Below, in pieces: positions 16,789-25,708 of a stretch of DNA of 64,000 nt (position 1 is the stretch's first letter; the number at the start of each line of letters is the position of its first letter). Source of the stretch: Polynucleobacter sp. AP-Elch-400A-B2 (GTDB taxonomy: Bacteria; Pseudomonadota; Gammaproteobacteria; Burkholderiales; Burkholderiaceae); assembly GCF_018688355.1 (NCBI RefSeq), contig NZ_CP061317.1, positions 416,370 to 480,369 on the forward strand, read 5' to 3'. Both the position numbers and the translations under genes were made by a program. The notes under the pieces are model-generated. The model did no database searches. It was not told where the DNA came from and saw nothing but the letters and a program-made list of their open reading frames with translations.

Positions 16789-17240
16789 TGGATGTTAATC
16801 AACTAACACCTTCAATTGATCCCAGTAGCGCCAGAATGCTTCAGGGTGTGACCATTAAGACTTCATCTTCTGCATCAACTAATGAAGCCAAATTAAAGCA
16901 GGCTGCACAGGGATTTGAGCGCACACTATTGAGGCAGATGCTCAGCTCGGCACGCAATACGAATTTAAACGGCATGGATGAACAAGGTAGCACTTCCAAG
17001 TCTTATCTAGAGATTATGGACGACCATGTAGCTGACCTTCTCTCTCAGGGGCAAGGCGTTGGGTTTGGGAAGCAAATGGCTGAACAGCTGATTGCCCAGT
17101 CCAATCGAGCAAAACTAAGTGGAATTCAAGAAGTAGCCGTAAAACCATTAAATACTCCTCGTTCAGCACCTGCTTCTGCAGAAAATTCACAAGCTTTGCA
17201 AAGACCAAATGGTTTTGAGAGTACTCCTACACTAAGGTAA
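16788..17240 (+). CDS. flgJ: FlgJ, rod-binding domain only
   Basis: A 150-aa protein with the FlgJ N-terminal rod-binding domain (AAQGFERTLLRQMLSSARNTN, then SYLEIMDDHVADLLSQGQGVGFGKQMAEQL). FlgJ of enterics and many betaproteobacteria carries a C-terminal glucosaminidase domain of about 150 residues; here it is missing and the tail is short and Pro/Ser-rich. ATG 16788 (1-nt overlap with flgI) is preferred to the TTG just upstream. The peptidoglycan hydrolase is presumably supplied elsewhere. Confidence 0.92.
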   Translation: MDVNQLTPSIDPSSARMLQGVTIKTSSSASTNEAKLKQAAQGFERTLLRQMLSSARNTNLNGMDEQGSTSKSYLEIMDDHVADLLSQGQGVGFGKQMAEQLIAQSNRAKLSGIQEVAVKPLNTPRSAPASAENSQALQRPNGFESTPTLR

Positions 17241-17244
17241 ATAT

Positions 17245-18774
17245 ATGGGCGTCTACTCCATCACTGATTCTGCAATGTCTGCCTTAAATATCGCGCAGGC
17301 GGGCATTCTTACAACTTCACAAAACGTGGCTGGTGCATCAGTTGATGGCTTCACACGTCGCACTGCAGATGCCACAATTAATGCGCTCGCACCCAATTCT
17401 TTGATGCTCAATGGCACGAGTTTTGCCGTTGAAGGTTTCACACGTCAATATTCTTCATTGCTAAATTCTCAGGTTTTGGGTCAGCAAGCTAAGTCAAGTT
17501 ATTCAGACACTTTAGTGCAGTACACCCAAGGAATCGATACCTTGGTGGCGGATCAGTCTACAGGCTTAAATACTGCGATTAGTAATTTCTTTAATGCAGT
17601 AGGCACCTATGCAGCGGATCCCACTAGTAAACCGCAAGCCGCAGCGATTACAGCATCAGCTAATGAGGTAGCAAGACGCATTGTTGGGATGAGCAGCTTA
17701 ACCTCACAAATTACGAGTGACGCTAAAAAAGGTTTGGCTGATACTGCTGCGCAGGTCAATACATTGCTACCTGAGTTAGCACAAATCAATGCTCAAATTA
17801 TAAAAGGCACTACTGCCGGTAATTCCTACCCTTCAGCAGATCTATTGGATGAGCGAGATCGCTTGTTGTCGCAGCTACAAAAATTGGTAGGCGGACAATC
17901 CCTCATTAATGGTGATGGAACAGCTACCCATTTCATTGCTGGCATGCCCTTAGTTGATCGTACAGTAGCCAATAAGTTGGTCATGAATGGTGGGCAAGAT
18001 ATGCATACTGCAGTCTACTCATTAAAGAGCGGGTCAGATAACACAACTCTTACGAGCATTCAGCATTTAGATGGTGGTCAAGCAGGCGCGTTACTAGAAT
18101 TAGTCAATACTTTTGTACCTAAAATTGACCAGCGATTAGATACGATTGCATTGGGTTTAGTATCTGCTGCCAATACGGCCAGTCAAACTGCAGACAATAT
18201 CGGATTCCAGACCAATCCATTGCTAGCTATTTTTGGGTTTCAGGTAGGTTCTCAAAAATTACCTAGTCTAGAGGGAGATATCACTGCAGATATAAATAGT
18301 GTCGCAGATTCCTATGGGCAGTTGGTATCAGGGATTAATTCACAAGAAAATATTGATCGACTCTATAACTATCTAGCTGACTCAAGTAACAGCTTAACCG
18401 CATCCGGTTTTAAGGCCGCTAATTTTATTTCTCTGGCACCAACTGACACTGCCGCATATTTTGACGTGATGGGTAATTCGCTCATTACATCAGATGCAGC
18501 TAATACTTTACAAAAACAAAGTTCGATATTTATTGGTAGTAGCGCAAGTTTAGTCAGTGATGTCGGTGTTCAAGTAGCAACTTGGAAAAGCACCCAAAAA
18601 GCGGATACAGCAGTGATGGCTAATCTGAAAAGTCAAAAAGACTCTATTTCAGGAGTCAACCTCGATGAGGAAGCTGCAAACTTATTGAAGTATCAGCAGT
18701 TATATACGGCTTCGACTAAGGTATTGCAGACCGGCAATCAAATGTTTAATGCACTTCTATCAATCATGAATTGA
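17245..18774 (+). CDS. flgK: Hook-filament junction protein 1, FlgK
   Basis: Joins hook and filament. The 509-aa protein begins SITDSAMSALNIAQAGILTTSQNVAGASVDGFTRR and ends with GVNLDEEAANLLKYQQLYTASTKVLQT, both diagnostic for FlgK. The internal DLLDERDRLLSQLQKLVGG segment is also typical. It starts 4 nt after flgJ. The N-terminal motif has NVAGASVDGF where NiaNanTpGY is common. Confidence 0.95.
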   Translation: MGVYSITDSAMSALNIAQAGILTTSQNVAGASVDGFTRRTADATINALAPNSLMLNGTSFAVEGFTRQYSSLLNSQVLGQQAKSSYSDTLVQYTQGIDTLVADQSTGLNTAISNFFNAVGTYAADPTSKPQAAAITASANEVARRIVGMSSLTSQITSDAKKGLADTAAQVNTLLPELAQINAQIIKGTTAGNSYPSADLLDERDRLLSQLQKLVGGQSLINGDGTATHFIAGMPLVDRTVANKLVMNGGQDMHTAVYSLKSGSDNTTLTSIQHLDGGQAGALLELVNTFVPKIDQRLDTIALGLVSAANTASQTADNIGFQTNPLLAIFGFQVGSQKLPSLEGDITADINSVADSYGQLVSGINSQENIDRLYNYLADSSNSLTASGFKAANFISLAPTDTAAYFDVMGNSLITSDAANTLQKQSSIFIGSSASLVSDVGVQVATWKSTQKADTAVMANLKSQKDSISGVNLDEEAANLLKYQQLYTASTKVLQTGNQMFNALLSIMN

Positions 18775-18783
18775 GCATAGATT

Positions 18784-19653
18784 ATGACTATCCGAATTAG
18801 TACCAATCAAGTATTAGACGCCGGCGTCGATTCTATGAATAATAATTTGGTCAATGCTACTGAATGGCAACAAAAAATTAATACTGGCAAAAATTACAGT
18901 AAGGCCTCAGATAGCATTTATGCTGTATCAAGAGGCGTAGAGCTGGATTTTGATACCTCTCGTTTGCAGATGTTCAAGAGTAATCAAGATATCGTTACGA
19001 GCATCCACAATAATGCTCAAACCCAGATGGATAGTATTTTGAACCAATTTACTACCCTAAAGCAGTTATTCGTACAGTCACAAAATACCGCTTTAAGCCC
19101 ATCCAATTATGGTGCATTAAAAATTCAAGCAGAGTCAATCCGCGACACTATTGTGAGTCAAATGGCAGCCAAAGACGCTAGTGGTCATGCCATTTTTTCC
19201 GATGTAGTCAATCAAGTCCAAATAGAACCTAATGTAATGGTTGATTCTGGAGTTCAATTTAATTTGGCTTTTGGTATTGGTGGTTCAGCCAGCAATCCAC
19301 AATCGTCAGAGCTATATACCAGCATCGATAGTTTTGTTAGCTACCTAGATGGGCGCGCTAATGGTGCTCAGGCTATATCTGGGGACGCAGCGGTGCTTTC
19401 AGCAAACTTAAATGCCTCTTATGAACAATTAATGACTGCCCAGCAAACGAGTGGGGCTATTTCTAGCCAGTTGGATGTTTCTAAAAGGGTTACTACCGCC
19501 ATGGGTGCACAGTTTAAGGCTGCCTCCTCAGATCTCTTGGATACTGATATGGCTGCAGCAACAGCCGCTTATACTAAAGCCCAGACCTTATTGAACGCAG
19601 CTCAGGCGATGTTTGCTAAACTTCAGCAAAGTAACTTATTTTCCAAACTTTAA
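18784..19653 (+). CDS. flgL: Hook-filament junction protein 3, FlgL
   Basis: A 289-aa flagellin-like junction protein: RISTNQVLDAGVDSMNNNLV, a central LKQLFVQSQNTALSPSNYGALK segment and C-terminal SDLLDTDMAAATAAYTKAQTLLNAAQAMFAKLQQSNLF, the standard flagellin-type end. Last of the flgB-L series. Confidence 0.94.
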   Translation: MTIRISTNQVLDAGVDSMNNNLVNATEWQQKINTGKNYSKASDSIYAVSRGVELDFDTSRLQMFKSNQDIVTSIHNNAQTQMDSILNQFTTLKQLFVQSQNTALSPSNYGALKIQAESIRDTIVSQMAAKDASGHAIFSDVVNQVQIEPNVMVDSGVQFNLAFGIGGSASNPQSSELYTSIDSFVSYLDGRANGAQAISGDAAVLSANLNASYEQLMTAQQTSGAISSQLDVSKRVTTAMGAQFKAASSDLLDTDMAAATAAYTKAQTLLNAAQAMFAKLQQSNLFSKL

Positions 19654-19670
19654 ACTGAGTAAATAGAAGT

Positions 19671-20531
19671 ATGAATATTCCATTAGGCTGGATTATTGCG
19701 ATGGGTTGTGCCCTTGGGGGCTATGCCTTACATGGCGGCCATATCGCGGTTCTATGGCAGCCAACTGAGGTTTTGACCATTGTCGGCGCCGCCCTTGGCA
19801 CGATGATTGCTTCGAATACCATCATCAATCTGAAAAAAACCTTAGGGGCCTTAGGAGGCGCTTTTAAGGGCGCTGGCGACCAAAAGAAAAAACACTTAGA
19901 TTTGTTGTGCTTGATGTTTGAGATTTTGCAAAAAGTAAAACGCGATGGTTTGATGTCTTTAGAAGGCGATATCGAAGAACCTGAAGCAAGCCCATTGTTT
20001 GAGAGTTATCCAGATATTTTGAAGGATCACCACTTAGTTGATTTTATAACTGACTACTTGAGGATGATGCTTGGCGGCTCATTAGACCTCATTCAGATTG
20101 AAAGCTTGATGGAGCAAGAGCTAGATGTCCATCATCAAGAGAGTCATATTCCTGTGTCTTCGGTGACGATGGTGGGTGATGGCCTGCCTGCTTTTGGTAT
20201 TGTGGCGGCGGTGATGGGTGTGGTCCACACCATGGGTTCCATTGGCCTGCCTCCAGCAGAGTTGGGTAAGCTCATTGGCGCTGCTCTTGTTGGTACCTTC
20301 TTGGGTATTTTGTTGGCCTACGCTTTTGTCCAGCCAGTCGCCAAGGTTCTAGAGCAGCAAGCTGAATCTGAAACAAGGGCTTTCATGGCAATTAAAGCGA
20401 TTTTGCTTGCTAGCTTAAATAATTTTCCACCTGCAGCAGCCGTAGAATTTGGACGTAAAGTACTCTTTACATATCAGCGTCCAACATTTACTGAGCTCGA
20501 TGAAGGTACCAAAGCTGCTAAAGGGAAGTAA
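19671..20531 (+). CDS. motA: Flagellar motor stator protein MotA
   Basis: Proton-driven stator subunit with four membrane helices. Key features are present: the cytoplasmic charged pair in KRDGLMSLEGDIEEP (equivalents of Arg90 and Glu98 of E. coli), the proline of DGLPAFGIVAAVMGVVHTMGS, and GLPPAELGKLIGAALVGTFLGILLAYAFVQP. 286 aa. It follows flgL after 17 nt, so it may be read from the same transcript. Confidence 0.96.
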   Translation: MNIPLGWIIAMGCALGGYALHGGHIAVLWQPTEVLTIVGAALGTMIASNTIINLKKTLGALGGAFKGAGDQKKKHLDLLCLMFEILQKVKRDGLMSLEGDIEEPEASPLFESYPDILKDHHLVDFITDYLRMMLGGSLDLIQIESLMEQELDVHHQESHIPVSSVTMVGDGLPAFGIVAAVMGVVHTMGSIGLPPAELGKLIGAALVGTFLGILLAYAFVQPVAKVLEQQAESETRAFMAIKAILLASLNNFPPAAAVEFGRKVLFTYQRPTFTELDEGTKAAKGK

Positions 20532-20536
20532 GCACG

Positions 20537-21565
20537 ATGGCTAAGTCCGACGCGCCAATTATTGTCGTAAAGCGCGTTAAAAAAGGCGGTCATGGTCACC
20601 ATGGCGGCGCCTGGAAAATTGCTTACGCTGACTTCGTAACGGCGATGATGGCCTTCTTCCTGCTCATGTGGGTTTTAGGATCTACCACAGCGGGTGACTT
20701 GGCGGGTATCTCCTCCTACTTTCAAAATCCAATGCGTGTTTCCATGAGCGGCGGCCAAGGGTCTGGCGAGACTACCCGGATTATTAAGGGCGGTGGAGAT
20801 AACATCTCAAAAGTTTCTGGGGTCGAAGCCAAAGCGGATGCCGATACTGAGCAGCGCCGCGTGAGCGATTCGTCGGTAACGGATGTTGAAAATGCCCGTA
20901 AAGACAGAACCAAAAATGAAGCGGTCAAATCAGATATTGAAAAAAGCGTTGAGGCTGATGCAGAGTTAAAAAATATCAAAGGACAACTCTTTATGGACAT
21001 CACCTCAGAGGGTCTGCGTATTCAGGTGGTTGATGAAAAAGGTAAGCCGCTATTTAATAGTGGTGGTGTAGTACCTAGTGTGGCAGCACGTCGTTTATTG
21101 CGCGTGATTGGTAAGTCATTAAATGACAACACTGGCAAGATTCGCATTGAGGGCCATACTGACACTTCAAAATATGCCAATGGAGATGCAGGTTATACCA
21201 ATTGGGAGCTTTCTAGCGAGCGCGCGAATGTGGCTCGCCGAGAAATGATTGCTGGGGGCCTGGCACCTTCCAATGTGGCGCAAGTGATCGGATTTGCAGA
21301 TACGATTCCTTTAAATCCATCTGACTTGAGCGATCCCTTAAACCGACGCATCTCTATTACGCTCTTAAATAAAAAGCCGAAGAAAGAAGAGAAGCCAATC
21401 CAAAGACCGATTGAGAGACAGAAGGAGGAATTGCCAAAAGGGGCTCAAGATATTCCAGCCAACTTAAGAGCGCCTGCACAATTTTTATCCAAAGATAAAC
21501 CGATAGCACCAGCGATGGATATCTCTAAACCAGACAAACCAGCTACAGGCAAGCCTGAGAGGTAA
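20537..21565 (+). CDS. motB: Flagellar motor stator protein MotB
   Basis: MotB anchors the stator to peptidoglycan. A basic Gly/His-rich start leads into the single helix WKIAYADFVTAMMAFFLLMW; Asp32 in YADF is the proton-binding residue. The C-terminal OmpA-like domain has KIRIEGHTDTSKYANGD and NWELSSERANVARREMI. The 342-aa protein ends in a Pro/Lys-rich tail. It starts 5 nt after motA. Confidence 0.96.
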   Translation: MAKSDAPIIVVKRVKKGGHGHHGGAWKIAYADFVTAMMAFFLLMWVLGSTTAGDLAGISSYFQNPMRVSMSGGQGSGETTRIIKGGGDNISKVSGVEAKADADTEQRRVSDSSVTDVENARKDRTKNEAVKSDIEKSVEADAELKNIKGQLFMDITSEGLRIQVVDEKGKPLFNSGGVVPSVAARRLLRVIGKSLNDNTGKIRIEGHTDTSKYANGDAGYTNWELSSERANVARREMIAGGLAPSNVAQVIGFADTIPLNPSDLSDPLNRRISITLLNKKPKKEEKPIQRPIERQKEELPKGAQDIPANLRAPAQFLSKDKPIAPAMDISKPDKPATGKPER

Positions 21566-21569
21566 GGCC

Positions 21570-22364
21570 TTGTTACCACTCTTAAGAATTCTCCTTCTTG
21601 TTTTAATGATTGCGCCGGTACTAGGCAACGCCTCAGACCCAAAGTCTCATGAAGATGGTTCACATAAAAAAAGTAGTTCTGAGACCACCACTTCAAATGA
21701 GCCTTTTCTAGGACCTGCAAGCGAAGCAAAAAAACTATATAAACGTTACAAGCGTGCTTATGACAAAACGATCGTTGCGATTGCCTGTGTAAAGGATCCA
21801 AAATGCATTGACCCGGAAGACGAGGTGCTGCGTTACAGTAAGGATGCCTTAAGAATATTAGAAAAACTAGATGCCTTAGCGTCAGAAGGTGATGTGCAGG
21901 CAAATTACTATCGGGGCTTAATTGCCTTTGAGCGTATGAAGTACTACGATCGTCAAGCTGAAATCGTCACACATCCTGACTTTATTCTCACCAACACTGT
22001 TTTTCGGCGCTATGCCAAACAGCAATATGGATTGGCAGTAAAGTACTTTTCTGTGCCCGCTAAGATCAATAATCCCAGTGCCTGTGAGTATTTGGGTAAT
22101 CTGTATTTAATTGCTATCGTAGGCAATCCGCAAAAAGAAAAAGCGGGGCTATACTTTTACAACGCTGCCAATGCCTATATTGAACAGGGCAATCAAATTG
22201 CTGCGGCGCGAATGTACAACGCCATGAAAGAAAATATCGATCCTGCAGACCCTAGAATTATTCAGATGTATGCAAAGTTGCATAATAAGGAACCTATTGC
22301 GACTTGGCGAAAGTTACCCAGTGATTTAGTGCAGGGTGCGCCAAAAAAGGCTGAGCAACATTGA
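21570..22364 (+). CDS. Secreted hypothetical protein with Sel1/TPR-like helices, downstream of motB
   Basis: Starts at TTG 21570 with GAGAGG upstream; this start retains a full signal peptide (LPLLRILLLVLMIAPVLGNA). The 240-residue mature part is helical with Ala/Tyr-rich segments (ASEGDVQANYYRGLIAFERM, YLGNLYLIAIVG, KAGLYFYNAANAYIEQGN) resembling degenerate Sel1/TPR units. No family can be named. Position 4 nt after motB suggests a motility-associated periplasmic protein. Confidence 0.75.
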   Translation: MLPLLRILLLVLMIAPVLGNASDPKSHEDGSHKKSSSETTTSNEPFLGPASEAKKLYKRYKRAYDKTIVAIACVKDPKCIDPEDEVLRYSKDALRILEKLDALASEGDVQANYYRGLIAFERMKYYDRQAEIVTHPDFILTNTVFRRYAKQQYGLAVKYFSVPAKINNPSACEYLGNLYLIAIVGNPQKEKAGLYFYNAANAYIEQGNQIAAARMYNAMKENIDPADPRIIQMYAKLHNKEPIATWRKLPSDLVQGAPKKAEQH

Positions 22365-22391
22365 TACGCCATTGAGCGGAAAGTAACTGTT

Positions 22392-22778
22392 ATGAATGAG
22401 AAAATTGAACCCTTAATACGCTTGGCTAAAAAGCTCTTGCTGTGGCTTATTCTGCCCCTAGTTTTGGTGGTTTTCGCCTTTATCTTAGGTGAGCAGTTTG
22501 AGGTTGGTCGTTTAGCAGCGATCGCTAGTTGTGAGGGTAGTATGAATACGAATGCTTGTGTCCGCTCCAAAGGTTATTTGTCATACGCCCCTCACTACCC
22601 CGATCTCACGCGCCGTTATTTCGGAGGTTTTGCCAGAATGATTGGTGGTGATCTAGGGGCGAGCTACTATGTAGCACCTCCTCCACCAGTCGCCGTGCCT
22701 AAGGCATCTGATGCGCCGGCAGATGAGGATGCTGATGAGCCTGAAGAGAAAAAGCCAGCACCATCGAATAAAAAGTAA
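22392..22778 (+). CDS. Hypothetical single-pass membrane protein
   Basis: 128 aa. One membrane helix at residues 17-37 (LLWLILPLVLVVFAFILGEQF), two Cys in the following segment (CEGSMNTNACVRSKGYL) and an acidic, Pro-rich C-terminal tail (PADEDADEPEEKKPAPS). Family not recognised. It lies between two TPR/Sel1-type envelope proteins and may belong to the same motAB transcript. Confidence 0.7.
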   Translation: MNEKIEPLIRLAKKLLLWLILPLVLVVFAFILGEQFEVGRLAAIASCEGSMNTNACVRSKGYLSYAPHYPDLTRRYFGGFARMIGGDLGASYYVAPPPPVAVPKASDAPADEDADEPEEKKPAPSNKK

Positions 22779-22799
22779 AGTAAAAGTGATCAAAAAATT

Positions 22800-22839
22800 A
22801 ATCACCCCCAGTCGGTATTAATATTGACTAGGGGTGATT
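22800..22839 (+). promoter_or_regulatory. Hairpin covering the ribosome site of the Sel1 lipoprotein gene
   Basis: AATCACCCCCAGTC (22800-22813) pairs with GACTAGGGGTGATT (22826-22839), one internal mismatch, 12-nt loop. The right arm contains AGGGG, the only plausible Shine-Dalgarno sequence for the ATG at 22844. It could act as a translation-blocking structure or as a weak terminator of the upstream gene. Confidence 0.6.
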
Positions 22840-22843
22840 CTTA

Positions 22844-23443
22844 ATGGCTATGACTCAACTGAATTGGCGCACATGCGTGCAAATGTCAATCTTGACAGCG
22901 CTGACAAGCATATTGATGGCTTGTTCAGACTACCAAAATGCAAGATCGGCTTATGCAGCAGGCGACTACACTAAAGCTTATCAATTATTTCAAGCTCTAG
23001 CAGAGTCTGGCGATACCAAGGCTCAGTACGATTTATCCTTGATGTACATCCAAGGCATTGGCACCAAGAAAAATATTGAGAAAGGCTTGGTCTGGTTAAA
23101 TCGTGCAGCAGAGAAGGGCAATATTGAGGCGATGCTCGAGTTGGGGGTCTTGTACCAAAAGATCGACAATTTGGATAATGCCCCGCAATTAGCGCTTCAT
23201 TGGTTTGAAAAAGCAGCCATGGCTGGAAGTGCAGTAGGCCAATATAACTTGGCTCATATTTATATGGAGGGTGGGCAAATTGCGATAGATCTTCCAAAAG
23301 CGTATATTTGGATGTCCATATCTGACTCAACCGGTAATCCATTAGCCATGACAGAGCTTGCCAAGCTAAAAGCAGATTTAAGTACCCAAGAGCTCTTAGC
23401 TGCTGAAGAAAAAATCGCGCTTATCAAAAAGACCTTGCCCTAG
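22844..23443 (+). CDS. Sel1-repeat lipoprotein
   Basis: 199 aa. Signal with lipobox ILMAC (Cys27), then Sel1/TPR repeats: ARSAYAAGDYTKAYQLFQALAESG, AQYDLSLMYIQGIGTKKNIEKGLVWLNRAAEKG, GQYNLAHIYMEGG and KAYIWMSISDSTGNPLA. Sel1 lipoproteins act as protein-binding scaffolds in the envelope. Partners are unknown; it lies between motAB-linked genes and flhB. Confidence 0.85.
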   Translation: MAMTQLNWRTCVQMSILTALTSILMACSDYQNARSAYAAGDYTKAYQLFQALAESGDTKAQYDLSLMYIQGIGTKKNIEKGLVWLNRAAEKGNIEAMLELGVLYQKIDNLDNAPQLALHWFEKAAMAGSAVGQYNLAHIYMEGGQIAIDLPKAYIWMSISDSTGNPLAMTELAKLKADLSTQELLAAEEKIALIKKTLP

Positions 23444-23585
23444 CTAAATCCCAAGCCGAACTCGTACCAACTTCAATCTAATCCCCAAATCTATCCCCAA
23501 ACTTTAGCCCAGATCGGTTCTGGGTAATAAAAGGTTCACAGGGTGTAAGCTTGAGCCATAGTTTGATTTTGGATGAGGTAATAGA

Positions 23586-24716
23586 GTGGCTGAAGGTGGA
23601 GATAACTCCCAAGAACGGGAACTAGAACCGAGTGAGCGGCGCATTCAGCGTGCCCGCGAACAAGGTCAATTACCCCAATCCCGTGATTTGGCGACTTTTG
23701 CCACCTTAGTGGTGGTAGTCATTTTTTTATCCGCAGTTGGCCCTCTGTTACTAAAGCAGATGGTCTCAATGACTCAAGCCATTTTTCAGTTTTCAGAGCC
23801 CGCCAAACTGATGGATCATGTTCAAGAGTGGGTGGGCGGTTCGTTCTTAGTTGTGCTGACCCTTCTGGCTTTGATTTTTGTACCGCTTTGGATTGTCGGT
23901 GTATTAGCACCTTTGTCTTTAGTGAGCTTTCGCGCCTATTTTGCCCCCCAGTTTAATTTGGGCAGGTTAGACATCATTGCCGGGCTAGGGCGGATGTTTT
24001 CGATTAATGCCTTAAGCGAGCTATTAAAGAACTTACTGAAAACTACCCTAATGCTGGGTGTCGGTATTGCCTATTTATCCGGTTTGTTTGTTTACATTCG
24101 GATGATTGTCAATCAGGGCTTTGATGCAGCGTTAGTGCAGACCTCCACTTTTATCCTCGATGGTTTTATGCTTTTGATGATGCCATTGCTATTAATTGCG
24201 GTTGGGGACTCCTGGCTTCAGTGGTTCAACTTTCGTAAGCAAATTCGGATGAGCCCTGAAGAGATGAAGCAGGAGATGAAGGAATCAGACGGCTCGCCCG
24301 AGATCAAACAGCGTTTGCGCCAAATGCAACGACAAATGTCCTCATCGCGAATGATGGCAGCCATTGAGCGGGCAGACGTAGTATTAGCCAACCCAGAGCA
24401 TTACTCTGTTGCGCTGCGTTATGACATGGAAAAGATGGCAGCGCCGATTGTGGTGGCTAAAGGGGCGGACCAGATCGCTTTACGCATACAGGAGGTGGCT
24501 AAAGACTTTAATGTGCCCATCGCCCAAATTCCACCATTAGCGCGCTATTTATATAGTCAGCTAGAAATTGGGGAAACCATACCTTTACCGTTATTTGAGG
24601 CAATCGCCCAAATCTTGGCCTGGGCTTATGACACTAAGGAATCAGGCCTGGCAGGGGATGCTCCCCAAGTGGAGTTCATTCCTACCCAGCTTAAACCTAA
24701 CAAGCCTTTGCTTTAA
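23586..24716 (+). CDS. flhB: Flagellar export switch protein FlhB (NPEH variant)
   Basis: FlhB controls export specificity. GTG start with GAGG 7 nt upstream. N-terminus ERELEPSERRIQRAREQGQLPQSRDL, four membrane helices, and a cytoplasmic domain with MSPEEMKQEMKESDGSPEIKQRLRQ. The autocleavage motif NPTH reads NPEH here (VVLANPEHYSVALRYD); the Asn-Pro scissile bond and His are retained, the Thr is replaced. 376 aa, normal. flhA, usually the next gene, is absent; the next gene is on the other strand. Confidence 0.95.
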   Translation: MAEGGDNSQERELEPSERRIQRAREQGQLPQSRDLATFATLVVVVIFLSAVGPLLLKQMVSMTQAIFQFSEPAKLMDHVQEWVGGSFLVVLTLLALIFVPLWIVGVLAPLSLVSFRAYFAPQFNLGRLDIIAGLGRMFSINALSELLKNLLKTTLMLGVGIAYLSGLFVYIRMIVNQGFDAALVQTSTFILDGFMLLMMPLLLIAVGDSWLQWFNFRKQIRMSPEEMKQEMKESDGSPEIKQRLRQMQRQMSSSRMMAAIERADVVLANPEHYSVALRYDMEKMAAPIVVAKGADQIALRIQEVAKDFNVPIAQIPPLARYLYSQLEIGETIPLPLFEAIAQILAWAYDTKESGLAGDAPQVEFIPTQLKPNKPLL

Positions 24717-24760
24717 TTAACCCAAGCCAGACTATGCGGGCATATTTCCTACAGCCCCAC

Positions 24761-25315
24761 TTAGTTCATGACGCTTTTGGCAAAGGTAGCGCCAACATCC
24801 TCAGGGAAAAAGTACACCAGCATCAGTTCATTGCGGTTATTTAGGCTTCTGCCAATCTGAAAGGCAACTTGCCCACCCCCAAAAACATAACTTTTAGTCT
24901 TTCGAACTCCAGCGGCAAAGGCACTTTCTTGGCCCTCAGAGGGGCTGTAATCCATGCCGTATTTGATGGTCAGGCGCTCAATAATGGTATCTGCCACCTC
25001 TTTGTTATAGTAGCCCAACTCTTTTTTCATGAGCACCATACGGCCGACTTCGTTATAGATTAACCAAAGATCTTCTTCCTTTTCACCATTTTTGACCTTG
25101 CAGCTATAAGTGAGGTCATATTGGGTACATTTAAATTTCTCAACCGCATCTTGCCCGCTGGTATTAAAGGGAATGCCTGCATATTCTTCTATTGGCAGTT
25201 TGACTACTGCAGTATCTGGTAACCAAATCTCTGCTTTAGGAGCAGAATCATTATTGCCGCAGGCAAAGAGGGTGGCGCAGAGCGCTAAAACGGAAAGAGT
25301 CTGAATCCTGATCAC
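24761..25315 (-). CDS. Hypothetical lipoprotein
   Basis: 184 aa on the minus strand. Lipobox LFAC with Cys19 (SVLALCATLFACGNND). The mature part has two more Cys (KCTQYDLTYSCKVKNGEKEEDLW) that could form a disulphide and a C-terminal AFQIGRSLNNRNELMLVYFF strand. No family recognised. Convergent with flhB and followed 3' only by a short spacer. Confidence 0.75.
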   Translation of the reverse strand: MIRIQTLSVLALCATLFACGNNDSAPKAEIWLPDTAVVKLPIEEYAGIPFNTSGQDAVEKFKCTQYDLTYSCKVKNGEKEEDLWLIYNEVGRMVLMKKELGYYNKEVADTIIERLTIKYGMDYSPSEGQESAFAAGVRKTKSYVFGGGQVAFQIGRSLNNRNELMLVYFFPEDVGATFAKSVMN

Positions 25316-25360
25316 GGTTATTTCTCAGTCTTAAGTGGTTGTTTGAGGCAGGGGGGCAGC

Positions 25361-25708
25361 TTACGGTTGGCTAATTAGGGGTTTAGGCATTAAAGGTTGG
25401 CATAAAACACTGCATTTATCTGTTATTAAAAGGTACTTTACCCTAGAATCCGTGCTCGATTTAAGGGTTTGAAGATATCCAGCGGCACATAGCGCATCAA
25501 CAGACTTCTTCACTGTGAGGTGGCTACAGGAAAAATAGCTATATAACCCCTTCAAAGAGAGCTCTTCGCCTTGTTTTTGCTTATCCAAAACAATCAAGAC
25601 AATCCCTAAGGGGATATTCGAATATTGGCCTTGGAGCTCTTTTTCTGGAAAAAAACGCCAAAGAGACTCTGCAGGCACTAAATAGGGGCTTGAGAAGACA
25701 TATTTCAT
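25361..25708 (-). CDS. Winged-helix (MarR-like) DNA-binding protein
   Basis: 115 aa. The central part (GIVLIVLDKQKQGEELSLKGLYSYFSCS, HLTVKKSVDALCAAGYLQTLK, SSTDSRVKYLLITDK) fits a winged helix-turn-helix with a recognition helix and a wing, as in MarR-type proteins. No ligand pocket is recognisable. It is the nearest regulator to the long AT-rich spacer before the first giant gene and could control it; this is inference from position. Confidence 0.6.
   Translation of the reverse strand: MKYVFSSPYLVPAESLWRFFPEKELQGQYSNIPLGIVLIVLDKQKQGEELSLKGLYSYFSCSHLTVKKSVDALCAAGYLQTLKSSTDSRVKYLLITDKCSVLCQPLMPKPLISQP

Noticed and set aside
21445..21903. 152-codon minus-strand frame overlapping motB and the next gene
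   Set aside because: Antisense to two well-supported genes; no start signal or protein-like pattern.
23508..23524. Hairpin CCCAGA/TCTGGG upstream of flhB as a terminator
   Set aside because: Only a 6-bp stem with no T-run; too weak to support.
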